Below are positions 1 through 13,256 of a DNA stretch of 64,000 nt, in pieces (position 1 is the first letter of the stretch; every line of letters starts with the position of its first letter). The notes under the pieces were generated by a model. It was not told the origin of the DNA and made no database searches. It was given only the letters and a program-made list of their open reading frames with translations. Origin of the DNA: Paraglaciecola hydrolytica (GTDB lineage Bacteria > Pseudomonadota > Gammaproteobacteria > Enterobacterales > Alteromonadaceae); assembly GCF_001565895.1 (NCBI RefSeq), contig NZ_LSNE01000005.1, positions 634,665-698,664 of the forward strand, in the 5' to 3' direction. A program made the translations under genes and the position numbers.

Positions 1-291
1 ATAGTATTGGCTACTGGCGGTGGCTCAGTGGTCAGCAAAGCAGTTAGAAACCGTCTTTCTGCCCGTGGCATAGTGGTGTATTTGCAGACTACCATTGATA
101 AACAAGTTGCTAGAACTCAAAGAGATAAAAGACGTCCTCTGTTACAAAACGACGATCCTGAATCCGTACTACGTCGTCTAGCTGAAGAACGTAACCCCAT
201 GTACGAAGATGCTGCAGATTATATCGTAGATACTGACGATCAAAGTGCACGAGCTGTGGCTAATCAAATCATTGAGAAAATCGGTCTGTAA
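1..291 (+). CDS. aroK: Shikimate kinase I, C-terminal part (5' end outside window)
   Basis: The reading frame is open from base 1 and ends with TAA at 289-291, so only the C-terminal ~96 residues are present. The visible start carries the VLATGGGSV segment typical of the shikimate-binding region of shikimate kinase, followed by the RDKRRPLL lid/arginine segment and an [16 protein letters not shown] stretch, as in AroK. The enzyme phosphorylates shikimate with ATP in the cytoplasmic chorismate pathway. It lies 33 bp ahead of aroB, the classical aroK-aroB pair, and is presumably co-transcribed with it. The nucleotide-binding P-loop would lie upstream of the window. Confidence 0.95.
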   Translation: MVLATGGGSVVSKAVRNRLSARGIVVYLQTTIDKQVARTQRDKRRPLLQNDDPESVLRRLAEERNPMYEDAADYIVDTDDQSARAVANQIIEKIGL

Positions 292-324
292 CTTCTTCTT
301 CGCAAACTGATAAGGGCTGCGCTT

Positions 325-1392
325 ATGACAACACTAAAAGTTGAGTTGGGTGAGCGTAGCTACCCCATTTTTATCCAAGCAAATTTACTGCAACAACCCA
401 ATTTTTTGGCTCCTTTTTTAAAGACCAAAACAGTGGTGGTTGTCACCAACGAAATCGTTGAACCACTCTACTTCCCGCTATTGGCAGAAGCCCTTAAAGG
501 CTGTCAAATAAGCAAGATTGTGATTAACGATGGTGAAGAGTTTAAAAATCTGCAAACTTTTGAGTTAGTGATCTCCGAGCTATTGGCAATGTCGGCGGCA
601 CGTGATACTACCTTAATCGCCCTTGGCGGCGGCGTGGTAGGCGATCTCACCGGTTTTGTAGCAGCCTGTTTTCAACGTGGCATGCCCTTTATTCAAATCC
701 CTACCACCTTATTATCACAAGTTGATTCTTCAGTTGGTGGTAAAACTGCGGTCAATCACCCCTTAGGCAAAAACATGATTGGTGCTTTTTACCAGCCCCA
801 AGCCGTCTTGATTGATACCAATACTTTGGCAACGTTGCCAGAACGGGAGTTTGCGGCAGGTATGGCCGAAGTCATTAAGTACGGCGTAATTTATGATGCT
901 GAATTTTTTGAGTGGCTAGAAACTAAGCAAGAACAAATAAAAGCAAAAGACACTGATGTATTGCAATACATGATCGGCCGCTGTTGTGCGATTAAAGCAG
1001 AAATCGTGGCGGTTGACGAACGCGAATCAGGCCTGCGAGCTTTACTCAATTTAGGTCATACCTTTGGTCATGCCATCGAGGCTGAACAAGGTTACGGTAA
1101 CTGGCTGCACGGTGAAGCCGTCGCAACAGGCATTGTTCTTGCTAGTTCGGTAGCTACTAAGATGGATTGGTTGCAAACGTCAGAATTCCGACGCATTTTT
1201 GAACTTATAACAAGTTTTAACTTGCCCACCTCTGCTCCGGCAGAAATGAATTACGACTGTTTTATGCGGCATATGCGTCACGATAAAAAAGTCCAAGCTG
1301 GCAAACTCAATTTTGTCATCCCAACTTCAATCGGCGCAGCCAAAGTAACAAGTCAAATCAGCGAAGAGGTATTGCGTACCGTTCTTTCTTAG
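325..1392 (+). CDS. aroB: 3-dehydroquinate synthase
   Basis: A 355-residue protein of the usual AroB length. It converts DAHP to 3-dehydroquinate, the second step of the shikimate pathway, using NAD and a divalent metal. The NAD-binding GGGVVGDLTGFVA loop, the DSSVGGKTAVNH substrate loop, and the metal-ligand segments GMAEVIKYG and NLGHTFGHAIE are all present. The ATG start follows the aroK stop by 33 bp. The gene is followed 41 bp later by damX, matching the enterobacterial aroK-aroB-damX-dam order. Confidence 0.97.
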   Translation: MTTLKVELGERSYPIFIQANLLQQPNFLAPFLKTKTVVVVTNEIVEPLYFPLLAEALKGCQISKIVINDGEEFKNLQTFELVISELLAMSAARDTTLIALGGGVVGDLTGFVAACFQRGMPFIQIPTTLLSQVDSSVGGKTAVNHPLGKNMIGAFYQPQAVLIDTNTLATLPEREFAAGMAEVIKYGVIYDAEFFEWLETKQEQIKAKDTDVLQYMIGRCCAIKAEIVAVDERESGLRALLNLGHTFGHAIEAEQGYGNWLHGEAVATGIVLASSVATKMDWLQTSEFRRIFELITSFNLPTSAPAEMNYDCFMRHMRHDKKVQAGKLNFVIPTSIGAAKVTSQISEEVLRTVLS

Positions 1393-1433
1393 TGTCGGGC
1401 AAGGTGCCCATAATCGACTAAAAAGAGGCTGTT

Positions 1434-2861
1434 ATGGCTGTATCCGGACTGCAAGATCGCTTAGATTATTTGGTAAGTTATGCTTCCCAACTCATTTTTA
1501 TTGAGAGTGAAAGCACTGATCAAACAAGTGTATTAGATACTTTTATAAGTGAGTCGCCTGAGCAAGTTGAAATTGCTTTGCTCAGCGCATCTCCCACTAC
1601 GCCTTTAGTAAAGTATCGAGAAACGATATACAGACAGCTTGTTAGTCAAAGCAAAAATCCCGACTTTAACCGCCCATTAAATCAGTTATTGGTAGACTTA
1701 AACGAGCATAACGGCCCGCTTATCATTAGTATTTCGAAAGCCGAAAATCTACCTAACAAACTACTTCAAGAGCTATGGGAGTTAGTACTCCAAAGTCGCT
1801 TTGCCAATAACAAACAACACCTAAATGTACTGCTATTTGCACAAGCAACATGGGCTAAACAAGCAAGAAATCAATTACAAAGTCGCACGGGTGATAAACC
1901 ATTATTACTTAATCAAACCAACAAATTACCTAAATTAAAACAAAGTAGCTCTGAGCTAGATTCACTCATCGCGCTCAAGCGTCAACAGTTTTCCGATCGC
2001 CTGCAAAAAAGAGCGCAACAGCAAGCATCCTATCGTCCCTTGTTAAAAAGAAAGGGAGTCATCGCCATATTTATAGGGGTATTTTTACTGCTATTTGCTG
2101 GCATTCTTAGTCTGCAATACCCAGCTTTATTTACTCCAGCACCGGAAGTATCGACACTACCAAATACATCCGCACAAGCAAACGAACAGGATGTCAGTAC
2201 TAATACTCAAGAGGTGGCGGAACTAGTATCAACAAAAGAACAAGTAGCTAAACCTATTACCAGCCCATCCATCAATATAGCCACACAATCCGCCGTTGAG
2301 TTATCAGATGATTCCGCTGTATTGGCTGAAACCTTATCCTCATCCCCCGATCCTCTAGTTACCAGTTGGAGTGAGGCCGTTGCCAAAATAGAAGAGGATC
2401 CCGCTAAATATTTAGTGGCAAAACCACAACAAGCCTTTATTGAACAACAAGAAACCAATACTCAGCAAATAAACCCAGAAACTGAAACAAATACAGCGGT
2501 GGCCATAGATAGCGCGCCTGCGCCCACAAACAACGTTGCTCGCGCGCCAATCAGTTCAGTTGAGTTTCCCAATGGTTTAGAACTAAGAGATGGCCAATAT
2601 TTGATCCAGATTTCAGCGATGTCTGATAACTACTTACTCCAACAATTTATGCAAGAAAACCCACTAAGCCAACACGTCTGGAGCTACACCACTCAGCGTT
2701 TTGGCTCTGACTGGCATGTATTATTGTTCAATCAACTCTATCCTAGTCTTGATAGTGCCCGTGCAGCTTTAGTAAAACTAAGCCCTGCTTTACTAACCTA
2801 TGAGCCCTTTATAAAATCAGCGAAACAGATTAAACAGGAATTGGCACAAAAAGGTCGATAA
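1434..2861 (+). CDS. damX: DamX-like SPOR-domain cell-division protein
   Basis: 475 residues. By eye: an N-terminal soluble region (~1-200), one membrane segment at ~208-226, a Ser/Thr/Gln/Pro-rich linker, and a C-terminal SPOR-like domain (~385-465, beginning LRDGQYLIQISA), which in known proteins binds denuded septal glycan. The N-terminal part looks like the AAA/ExeA-like domain of marine DamX proteins, but where a P-loop would be expected (after QLIFIES) there is no GxxxxGK[ST] motif. Position between aroB and dam supports the name. It is probably an inner-membrane septal protein with its C-terminus in the periplasm. Confidence 0.88.
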   Translation: MAVSGLQDRLDYLVSYASQLIFIESESTDQTSVLDTFISESPEQVEIALLSASPTTPLVKYRETIYRQLVSQSKNPDFNRPLNQLLVDLNEHNGPLIISISKAENLPNKLLQELWELVLQSRFANNKQHLNVLLFAQATWAKQARNQLQSRTGDKPLLLNQTNKLPKLKQSSSELDSLIALKRQQFSDRLQKRAQQQASYRPLLKRKGVIAIFIGVFLLLFAGILSLQYPALFTPAPEVSTLPNTSAQANEQDVSTNTQEVAELVSTKEQVAKPITSPSINIATQSAVELSDDSAVLAETLSSSPDPLVTSWSEAVAKIEEDPAKYLVAKPQQAFIEQQETNTQQINPETETNTAVAIDSAPAPTNNVARAPISSVEFPNGLELRDGQYLIQISAMSDNYLLQQFMQENPLSQHVWSYTTQRFGSDWHVLLFNQLYPSLDSARAALVKLSPALLTYEPFIKSAKQIKQELAQKGR

Positions 2862-2941
2862 GCTATTGGTGTTTGGCCTGATGGTCGTTACAATTCGGGC
2901 CGTTTAAGCACTTTCTTCATTGGGCTGCAGTATTAGTCATT

Positions 2942-3763
2942 ATGACAACTAAAAAAAATAGAGCGTTTTTAAAATGGGCAGGTGGTAAGTACAGCCTAAT
3001 AGACGCCATCAGCGCCAAATTACCGGATGCTAAAAAACTGATAGAACCTTTTGTGGGTGCAGGCTCGGTGTTTTTAAATACTGATTACTCTCAGTACCTA
3101 CTAAATGATATCAATCCAGATTTAATTAATTTGTACAAAATACTGCAAGTCAATCCTGCGGCATATATTGCAGATAGCGCCAGCTTATTTGTGCCAGCCA
3201 ATAATAACGCAGATTGTTATTATACTTTGCGACAAAAGTTTAATCTAAGCAGCGACACCTATGAACGCGCTGTCATTTTCCTTTACTTAAATCGTTTTGG
3301 TTACAATGGATTATGCCGCTACAATCAAAAAGGTATTTTTAATGTGCCTTTTGGCAAATACCTCGCCCCATATTTTCCTCACAAAGAGCTAGAATATTTC
3401 GCCCAAAAAGCACAGTGCGCCACTTTCACTTGTTTGCCTTTTGAAAAGGTATTTGCCAGAGCACGCGCCGGTTCGGTTATATATTGTGATCCACCCTATG
3501 CACCTATCAGTAAAACAGCTTTTTTTAATAGCTACGCCACCAACGGGTTTTCACTTGAAAATCAAAGTACCTTAGCCAGTTTGGCCAATAAAGCAGCTTA
3601 TCAACGCAACATTCCGGTACTCATCAGTAATCACGACACCGAACTGACACGTGAACTATATAAGAATGCAATGTTAACAGAGTTGCAAGTGAGTCGTTTT
3701 ATTAGTCAGAAAGGGGATGCACGCAAAAAAGTAGGTGAGTTGTTAGCGCTCTATGTGAACTAG
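2942..3763 (+). CDS. dam: DNA adenine methylase (GATC-specific Dam)
   Basis: 273 residues, the normal size for Dam. The AdoMet-binding FLKWAGGKYSL motif is at residues 9-19 and the catalytic DPPY motif at 183-186; the PFVGAGSVF segment matches the family's motif I. Dam methylates N6 of adenine in GATC, and in gammaproteobacteria serves mismatch repair and replication timing. It follows damX by 80 bp and ends 2 bp before the convergent DUF2970 gene, leaving no space for a separate terminator. Confidence 0.96.
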   Translation: MTTKKNRAFLKWAGGKYSLIDAISAKLPDAKKLIEPFVGAGSVFLNTDYSQYLLNDINPDLINLYKILQVNPAAYIADSASLFVPANNNADCYYTLRQKFNLSSDTYERAVIFLYLNRFGYNGLCRYNQKGIFNVPFGKYLAPYFPHKELEYFAQKAQCATFTCLPFEKVFARARAGSVIYCDPPYAPISKTAFFNSYATNGFSLENQSTLASLANKAAYQRNIPVLISNHDTELTRELYKNAMLTELQVSRFISQKGDARKKVGELLALYVN

Positions 3764-3765
3764 TT

Positions 3766-3966
3766 TTACACTATGATAGATACGACAGCCACAAGCCCAA
3801 TGATAAGTAATAGAACAAAAATAACCCCGACCACAATATAAGGCACTATGGAGCTTTGTTGAAAATCCCGCTCTCTGTTTTTAGCACTTTGCACACCAAA
3901 CATACTGGCGGCGACACTTTTAAAAACATCAAATAGCTTAGCTTTATCAGCAGAATACTTAAACAA
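3766..3966 (-). CDS. DUF2970-type small membrane protein
   Basis: 66 residues from a TTG codon. The N-terminal half has the VFKSVAASMFGVQSAKNRERDF block that characterises DUF2970 proteins, followed by one membrane helix (~43-64, IVPYIVVGVIFVLLLIIGL). Function is unknown; it is likely an inner-membrane protein. No ATG is available upstream of the conserved block. The same reading frame runs back without a shift into the upstream gene, separated only by that gene's TGA stop and two codons, so translation probably depends on coupling or on the TTG. It is convergent with dam. Confidence 0.7.
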   Translation of the reverse strand: MFKYSADKAKLFDVFKSVAASMFGVQSAKNRERDFQQSSIVPYIVVGVIFVLLLIIGLVAVVSIIV

Positions 3967-3972
3967 ACTCGT

Positions 3973-4275
3973 TCAACTTGCCGTTTTATCTTTTGGAATC
4001 TCAGCCTGTCTCGACAGTAACTCTAGAAGATCCAAAAAGTGGAATTGATAGGAATTTGAGTGTCCATGAAACCAAGATGACCAACTCACCTCAGCAACTT
4101 GCTCTGACGCACAACGATTAATTGGATGGCTCATGGGTAATTCGGCGGCAAAACCAATATCATTTGCACAACTGCAAAATACACTTCCCGAGTTCTGTGG
4201 TACTTGCGCAAAGACCAACGCAACAGTTAACGCACTGCCCCCTAGAGTTAATAATGTTTTTGACTTCCTGTTCAT
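3973..4275 (-). CDS. Small exported hypothetical protein
   Basis: About 100 residues from the ATG at 4275. In-frame ATGs at 4296, 4308 and 4323 would give up to 116 residues. The 4275 start is preferred because it gives a compact signal sequence (MNRKSKTLLTLGG... then a hydrophobic run) and because a possible -10 box overlaps the 4308 start. None of the starts has a clear ribosome binding site. The mature part contains a CSC motif and one later Cys, with no recognised domain. It lies just upstream of the DUF2970 gene and in the same frame. Function unknown. Confidence 0.5.
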   Translation of the reverse strand: MNRKSKTLLTLGGSALTVALVFAQVPQNSGSVFCSCANDIGFAAELPMSHPINRCASEQVAEVSWSSWFHGHSNSYQFHFLDLLELLSRQAEIPKDKTAS

Positions 4276-4306
4276 AAGATTATCTGTATTTGACATAAGT
4301 TGTTGC

Positions 4307-4334
4307 ATTATACCTATGTGCAAAATATCGACAA
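4307..4334 (-). promoter_or_regulatory. Candidate sigma-70 promoter for the 3973-4275 gene
   Basis: On the minus strand, TTGTCG at 4334-4329 (4/6 match to TTGACA) is followed after 16 bp by a perfect TATAAT at 4312-4307. Transcription would begin near 4300, which favours the start codons at 4296 or 4275 over those further upstream. Found by eye only. Confidence 0.35.
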
Positions 4335-4443
4335 CTCTGCTTTAACGTGATTGTTGCACTGTTCATCTCATGTTCAGCTAAATTAAGAGTTTCGGTGCTT
4401 TTTTAACCGCTTAGAACCACAACATTCCTTATGACTACAGGTA

Positions 4444-4475
4444 AAAAAATACCAGCTAAAAAGCTGGTATTTTTT
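4444..4475. terminator. Bidirectional intrinsic terminator
   Basis: A perfect hairpin: AAAAAATACCAGCT, loop AAAA, AGCTGGTATTTTTT. Because of the flanking A and T runs it can work on both strands. It lies 25 bp past the stop of the minus-strand porin-like gene and is the obvious terminator for it. Confidence 0.88.
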
Positions 4476-4500
4476 GGTCTAAGTGAAGTTTAAGCAATAC

Positions 4501-5184
4501 TTAGAAAGAAGCGCCCCAGCTAACTGCAAAGTTGGTATCATCACTACCGGATTCTTCATCAGCTTTAGACACAGTAAAAGTGAAATCACCTTTAGTCACA
4601 TCAATTTGAAAATGTCCATAATCTGATTCACTGGTAGGTGTATCAAAATCGTAATAACCATAAGTTAAGCCTAGGCCAAATTCATTAGGAAGTTCAAAAC
4701 CGTAACTTACGTTGTAATAAAGATCACCGGTACCAAATGGCGCATCATTGTCTGCTTCGCTGTTAATGGTATAAGCAACACCAAAGCCAAAAGCACCAAC
4801 ACTGCCATTAAAATATAATTCACCAAAGTTACTGTCTTCATAACCGGTAGAAGGGTAATAGTAGTAGATGTAACCTACGTCATAAGCAAAGTCACCTGCT
4901 TCGCCGCCATAACCAAGATATAAGTCTACTTCAGCACCTTTAGTATCACTATCATCGCCACTCCAATCGATAGTTCCGACCCAAGTTCCTGCATATACGC
5001 CGCTTTCGCCCGCATAATCTAAGCCGCCAGATAGAGAAGGTGCATTGCCACTTTGTGTAACTCCGCGCCAAAGATAATTACTGGTAGCACCAAAATTTGC
5101 ACTTACTTCTGCCTGAGCTAATTGACTGAAACCTGCTGTAGTTAATACTGCGGCCGCGATAACACTTAGTTTTAAAGTTTTCAT
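4501..5184 (-). CDS. TorF/Gcw_chp (TIGR02001-like) outer-membrane protein
   Basis: 227 residues. A Sec signal peptide (MKTLKLSVIAAAVLTTAGFSQLAQA) precedes a mature part rich in Tyr, Gly and Asp with alternating beta-strand patterns and a terminal Phe (...FAVSWGASF), as expected of a small outer-membrane barrel. The opening NFGATSNYLWRGVTQSG is the hallmark of the Gcw_chp/TorF family of putative porins. No substrate can be assigned. A good ribosome site (GGAG) precedes the ATG. It is a single gene with its own terminator. Confidence 0.8.
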   Translation of the reverse strand: MKTLKLSVIAAAVLTTAGFSQLAQAEVSANFGATSNYLWRGVTQSGNAPSLSGGLDYAGESGVYAGTWVGTIDWSGDDSDTKGAEVDLYLGYGGEAGDFAYDVGYIYYYYPSTGYEDSNFGELYFNGSVGAFGFGVAYTINSEADNDAPFGTGDLYYNVSYGFELPNEFGLGLTYGYYDFDTPTSESDYGHFQIDVTKGDFTFTVSKADEESGSDDTNFAVSWGASF

Positions 5185-5505
5185 GTGTGTACTCCAGTTT
5201 TATTTTTAATATTTTCAGTGTGTTAATGAAATATTCTATCGTTATTTATAATTATTTTTATCTCACTACTAACGCAAATCTAATGCCTAAAAATAAAACT
5301 CTCCATAATAGCTAACAAAAACCCCTAACCACTTGTTTTATATTAATTTTTTAGTCTTCTCTGAAATTTTAGATCTGTAGGGAGTTAAAAATATTGCGCA
5401 TAATTGCACCACATTACCTCATTAGCATCAAAATGGTGCAAGCGAAGCGCTTTTGTCAATCTGCATTTTTCTGTAGAGTAGCGTGTTTTAATCAAGGGAA
5501 TATTT
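5185..5505. other. Divergent intergenic region (porin-like gene / rpe)
   Basis: 321 bp, AT-rich, holding promoters for both flanking genes. An inverted repeat, TTGCACCA (5404-5411) and TGGTGCAA (5434-5441), sits ~65 bp before rpe and could be a hairpin or a regulator site. The rpe ATG at 5506 is preceded by AAGGGA. No small gene is seen. Confidence 0.5.
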
Positions 5506-6189
5506 ATGTCGGAATTTTTACTCGCCCCCTCAATATTAGCGGCTGATCTCGCCAGATTGGGACAAGAAGTAGACGCTGTATTAGAGGCTGGAGCTGACAT
5601 CATTCATTTCGACGTGATGGACAATCATTACGTGCCTAATTTGACCTTTGGACCGATAATTTGCCAAGCATTACGCAATTATGGGGTAAAGGCTCCGATT
5701 GATGTGCATCTTATGGTAGAGCCGGTAGACAGCTTGATTGAAAGTTTTGCACAGGCTGGTGCCACGATGATCAGCTTTCATCCCGAGGCATGCAAACATG
5801 TTGATCGCAGCGTGCAATTAATTATCGACTCCGGTTGCAAACCCGGTTTAGTGCTTAACCCAGCAACCCCCTTAAATCATCTCGACCACATCATGCACAA
5901 ATTACATCATATCTTGCTGATGTCGGTTAATCCTGGTTTTGGAGGTCAGCAATTTATTCCACAGAGCTTGGATAAACTTCGCCAAATAAAGCAGTTAATC
6001 ATGCATTCTGGACATAATATTCGATTAGAAATTGACGGTGGCGTAAAAGTCGATAATATCCGCAGCATCGCAGAAGCGGGAGCCGATATGTTTGTCGCAG
6101 GCTCGGCCATTTTCAATCAAAGTGATTACCAGCAGGTTATCCAACAAATGCGCCAGCAACTCGCTCTGGCAGACGCCAATTTTTGTTAA
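5506..6189 (+). CDS. rpe: Ribulose-phosphate 3-epimerase
   Basis: 227 residues, normal length for this TIM-barrel enzyme, which interconverts ribulose-5-phosphate and xylulose-5-phosphate. Metal/catalytic segments are visible: [14 protein letters not shown] at the start, [35 protein letters not shown] and EIDGGVK. It lies ahead of trpS with 30 bp between them, the same dam-rpe-(gph)-trpS neighbourhood as in Enterobacteria; gph is absent here. Confidence 0.97.
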   Translation: MSEFLLAPSILAADLARLGQEVDAVLEAGADIIHFDVMDNHYVPNLTFGPIICQALRNYGVKAPIDVHLMVEPVDSLIESFAQAGATMISFHPEACKHVDRSVQLIIDSGCKPGLVLNPATPLNHLDHIMHKLHHILLMSVNPGFGGQQFIPQSLDKLRQIKQLIMHSGHNIRLEIDGGVKVDNIRSIAEAGADMFVAGSAIFNQSDYQQVIQQMRQQLALADANFC

Positions 6190-6219
6190 TTTACTCAAAC
6201 TAATACAGACCTTCATATC

Positions 6220-7227
6220 ATGACTAAACCTATCGTACTTAGCGGCTGCCAGCCATCGGGACAACTTACCATTGGGAACTATATGGGCGCGCTGCGTCAA
6301 TGGGTAGCCATGCAGGATGACAATGATTGTCTATATATGTTGGTGGATTTACATGCCATTACGGTAAGACAGGATCCCAAAGCCCTGCAGCAGGCTTGTT
6401 TAGATGGTTTAGCCCTGTATGTTGCCTGTGGTATCGATCCAGCCAAAAGCACTATTTTTATGCAATCCCATGTAGCAGAACATGCCCAGTTAGCTTGGAT
6501 CATGAACTGTTATACCCAAATGGGTGAGCTCAATCGTATGACGCAATTTAAAGATAAGTCAGCTAAAAACATCAGCAATATTAATGCTGGCTTATATAGC
6601 TACCCTGCGCTGATGGCCGCCGACATATTGCTGTATCAAGCCAACAAAGTGCCAGTGGGTGAAGATCAAAAACAACATCTCGAATTAACCCGCGATATCG
6701 CCACGCGTTTTAATAACATCCACGGTGATATTTTTAAGGTACCTGATCCCTATATTCCGGAATTTGGTGCACGAGTGATGAGTTTGCAAGAACCCACTAA
6801 AAAAATGTCTAAATCGGATGAAAACCCGAATAATTTTGTCGGTTTATTAGAAAATCCTAAAACGATTAGTAAAAAAATCAAACGTGCCATGACTGACTCA
6901 GACGAGCAGGCGCGCATATATTTTGATACCGCCGAAAAGCCTGGCGTATCTAATTTACTTAGTTTGTTATCTTGCGCAACTAATCAATCGGTTGAGTCTT
7001 TAGTTCCTCAGTATGAAGATAAAATGTACGGCCATTTGAAAACCGATGTGGCTGACGCTGTAGTAGCCCTGCTTGAGCCCATTCAACAACGTTATGCCGC
7101 TTTGCGTGAAGACCGCAGTGAATTAAATAAAATCATGGCTGCTGGTGCTGAGCGAGCAAGTGCTAAAGCGCAGGAAACACTTGCCAAAGTTTATGACGCA
7201 GTTGGATTTGTAGCACGGCCTTATTAA
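6220..7227 (+). CDS. trpS: Tryptophanyl-tRNA synthetase
   Basis: 335 residues. The class I HIGH-like motif appears as [13 protein letters not shown] near residue 14, and the KMSKS loop as KKMSKSDEN near residue 194. [15 protein letters not shown] is the tryptophan/ATP pocket segment common to bacterial TrpRS. Charges tRNA-Trp in the cytoplasm. It is transcribed with rpe (30 bp gap) and followed by a clear terminator. Confidence 0.97.
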   Translation: MTKPIVLSGCQPSGQLTIGNYMGALRQWVAMQDDNDCLYMLVDLHAITVRQDPKALQQACLDGLALYVACGIDPAKSTIFMQSHVAEHAQLAWIMNCYTQMGELNRMTQFKDKSAKNISNINAGLYSYPALMAADILLYQANKVPVGEDQKQHLELTRDIATRFNNIHGDIFKVPDPYIPEFGARVMSLQEPTKKMSKSDENPNNFVGLLENPKTISKKIKRAMTDSDEQARIYFDTAEKPGVSNLLSLLSCATNQSVESLVPQYEDKMYGHLKTDVADAVVALLEPIQQRYAALREDRSELNKIMAAGAERASAKAQETLAKVYDAVGFVARPY

Positions 7228-7266
7228 TCCGCTTTGTGCAATAAACAGTAAGTATCTTCATTACAT

Positions 7267-7300
7267 AAGCTTTTTGCCCAACTCAAAAAGCTTTGTTTTT
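7267..7300 (+). terminator. Intrinsic terminator after trpS
   Basis: AAGCTTTTTG (7267-7276), 7-nt loop, CAAAAAGCTT (7284-7293), then TGTTTTT. It separates the rpe-trpS unit from pabA. Confidence 0.8.
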
Positions 7301-7314
7301 CAGGTTAAGCACCA

Positions 7315-7917
7315 ATGTTGTTATTAATCGATAACTACGATTCATTTACCCATAATTTAGCCCGTTATTTTGTTGAGCTTGGTCAACAGGTAAAAGTGGT
7401 GCGCAATGATCAGCTCGATTGTCATGATATTGCCAAGCTCAATCCTGACTATTTAGTCATTTCTCCCGGACCATGCACCCCAGATCAAGCCGGAATAAGC
7501 TTAGCCGCTATAGAACAATTTGCCGGCAAAATTCCGCTCTTGGGGGTGTGCTTAGGGCATCAGGCTATTGGGCAAGTATTTGGTGCAAAGGTCGTCAGAG
7601 CACTCAACATTAAACACGGTAAAACATCTTTAATTGAACACAGTAACAGTCGTTTATTTAGCGATGTGCCCTCACCTTTTACCGCCACTCGTTACCATTC
7701 ATTATTGTTGGAGCCTAGCAGTATAAGTGCTGATTTTACTATCAGTGCTTGGTGTAACGAGGGCGAAGCAAACCACGAAATAATGGCCATTGAACACAAA
7801 TTTTTAGCTCTCGCAGGAGTACAATTTCACCCAGAGTCATTGTTAACTGAATTTGGGCACCAAATACTCGCTAATTTTATTAACCATTTTGCGCCTAAAC
7901 CCGCTGGTGAAGGCTAA
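7315..7917 (+). CDS. pabA: Aminodeoxychorismate/anthranilate synthase glutamine amidotransferase
   Basis: 200 residues, a class I glutamine amidotransferase. The start LLIDNYDSFTHNL is typical of TrpG/PabA; the nucleophile is Cys79 in GVCLGHQ, and the His-Glu pair is in QFHPESLLTE. It supplies ammonia to PabB (folate) and possibly TrpE (tryptophan). No synthase partner is adjacent. Position ahead of an argD-type gene is the known gammaproteobacterial pabA-argD arrangement, so pabA is preferred over trpG. Confidence 0.92.
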   Translation: MLLLIDNYDSFTHNLARYFVELGQQVKVVRNDQLDCHDIAKLNPDYLVISPGPCTPDQAGISLAAIEQFAGKIPLLGVCLGHQAIGQVFGAKVVRALNIKHGKTSLIEHSNSRLFSDVPSPFTATRYHSLLLEPSSISADFTISAWCNEGEANHEIMAIEHKFLALAGVQFHPESLLTEFGHQILANFINHFAPKPAGEG

Positions 7918-7998
7918 TTTCCTAGCGCTAAGTGTGGAACTATGTAATATTCCCACTTAAATATGCACCTCTCTTGTGTTTACCCTAATAAAAATATA

Positions 7999-9168
7999 AT
8001 GACTCAAATTTCCAATATTCAAGACATTTTCACGCAACGTTACGATGCCTTCTTTTTAGACGTCAGAGCGGCTCAGGCCAACTTGCAAAACCCTGACAAA
8101 CCCATTTTAAGTGGTGTTGACTTGGAACAAAGTCTTACCTCACGCAGTTTATTGCGGGTTGAAAAACAAGCCATTCGTGAAAAAGATCTCAATCAAAAAC
8201 ACAACATAAATTATCTTAATGAAAACCTTGCGAAGATAAATATTAAAGTTGAAGAAAGATTGACTGAAGAATTAAAAGACATTGAAAATGTTTATCGCAA
8301 AGTTGTAGGTATAGAAGATACCATTCCACAATTACTCGATTTGCTCAATGTTAAAGCCGCCACAACCTCACGGATTGAAACACTGGCGATGGAACTTCCA
8401 TGGTTTTATCAAGATTTACTCAAGTTAGTTAATCAGCCTAAATATCGTCGTACTGATAGTAACGGCAAAATAATTCATGTGGATAGTCTGCGGGCTGCTT
8501 TAAATCGTTTTGGCATCGAAAACCTTAATCCAGTGGTATTATCTTTAGCTTTTAGGCGTTGGTTACCGCAAATTACTGACCCTTACCCGCAAATAAAAAA
8601 CCGTATTTGGGATGAAGCGCTGGCCACCAGTATTGTCAGTCGTAAACTTGCCAGCCTGCACAAGATCGATGAAAACTTTGCATTTAGCCTCGGCATGTTA
8701 AGTTTATTGGGCACCATAGTGGTAGTGAGATTGTATTTTCGCCTATTTGATGTGATACAGCGCGAAGCCTTGATTGAGGCGCAAAATGAGCAGCAACATG
8801 AATTACATGCTGCGCTTTCACGCTTAGTGCCAGCAGGTGACTTTTTAAATCAACTGCTCGATAAGTTTGCTTTGCCTATGAGTGCAGAATTAATTAGCAA
8901 AATGGACATGAAACGGGTGTTTATTGCTAATGCCATGAATGAAGTGGTAAGCAATGAAACAGAAATATCACCTTTAGCTTTGTTATTAAAACAAGCACGT
9001 GGATATAGCCGCTATCGTTTACTTAAACAATATGGCTTAGTTAATATGCAAGAAGCCAAAGATTATGTCAGAACTTTGCGCCTCCCTAACGGTGCTTTAA
9101 CGCTTTTAAAAACCACTGACATACGTACTTTAAATCTACAGTTTATTGCAAACACCCCTAACAATTAA
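7999..9168 (+). CDS. HDOD-like domain protein
   Basis: 389 residues from the ATG at 7999; an in-frame ATG at 7963 would add 12 residues (MHLSCVYPNKNI) that look non-conserved. Neither start has a strong ribosome site. The central part (~115-300) follows an HDOD-like pattern: IPQLLDLLNVKAATTSRIETLA, then the LVNQPKY and HVDSLRAALNRFGIENL segments. HDOD proteins are signalling modules related to HD phosphohydrolases but lacking the metal-binding HD pair. An N-terminal helical stretch (~60-100) is charged and may be coiled coil. It sits between pabA and argD; its role is unknown. Confidence 0.65.
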   Translation: MTQISNIQDIFTQRYDAFFLDVRAAQANLQNPDKPILSGVDLEQSLTSRSLLRVEKQAIREKDLNQKHNINYLNENLAKINIKVEERLTEELKDIENVYRKVVGIEDTIPQLLDLLNVKAATTSRIETLAMELPWFYQDLLKLVNQPKYRRTDSNGKIIHVDSLRAALNRFGIENLNPVVLSLAFRRWLPQITDPYPQIKNRIWDEALATSIVSRKLASLHKIDENFAFSLGMLSLLGTIVVVRLYFRLFDVIQREALIEAQNEQQHELHAALSRLVPAGDFLNQLLDKFALPMSAELISKMDMKRVFIANAMNEVVSNETEISPLALLLKQARGYSRYRLLKQYGLVNMQEAKDYVRTLRLPNGALTLLKTTDIRTLNLQFIANTPNN

Positions 9169-10700
<1,532 letters not shown>

Positions 10701-10723
10701 TAATAAGCGATAGAGTAATAAGC

Positions 10724-13233
<2,510 letters not shown>

Positions 13234-13256
13234 CTTATTAGTGAGAATACCAAGAC

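Noticed and set aside
4133-4345. 70-codon plus-strand ORF
   Set aside because: Lies opposite the minus-strand exported protein gene, has no ribosome site and no protein-like features.
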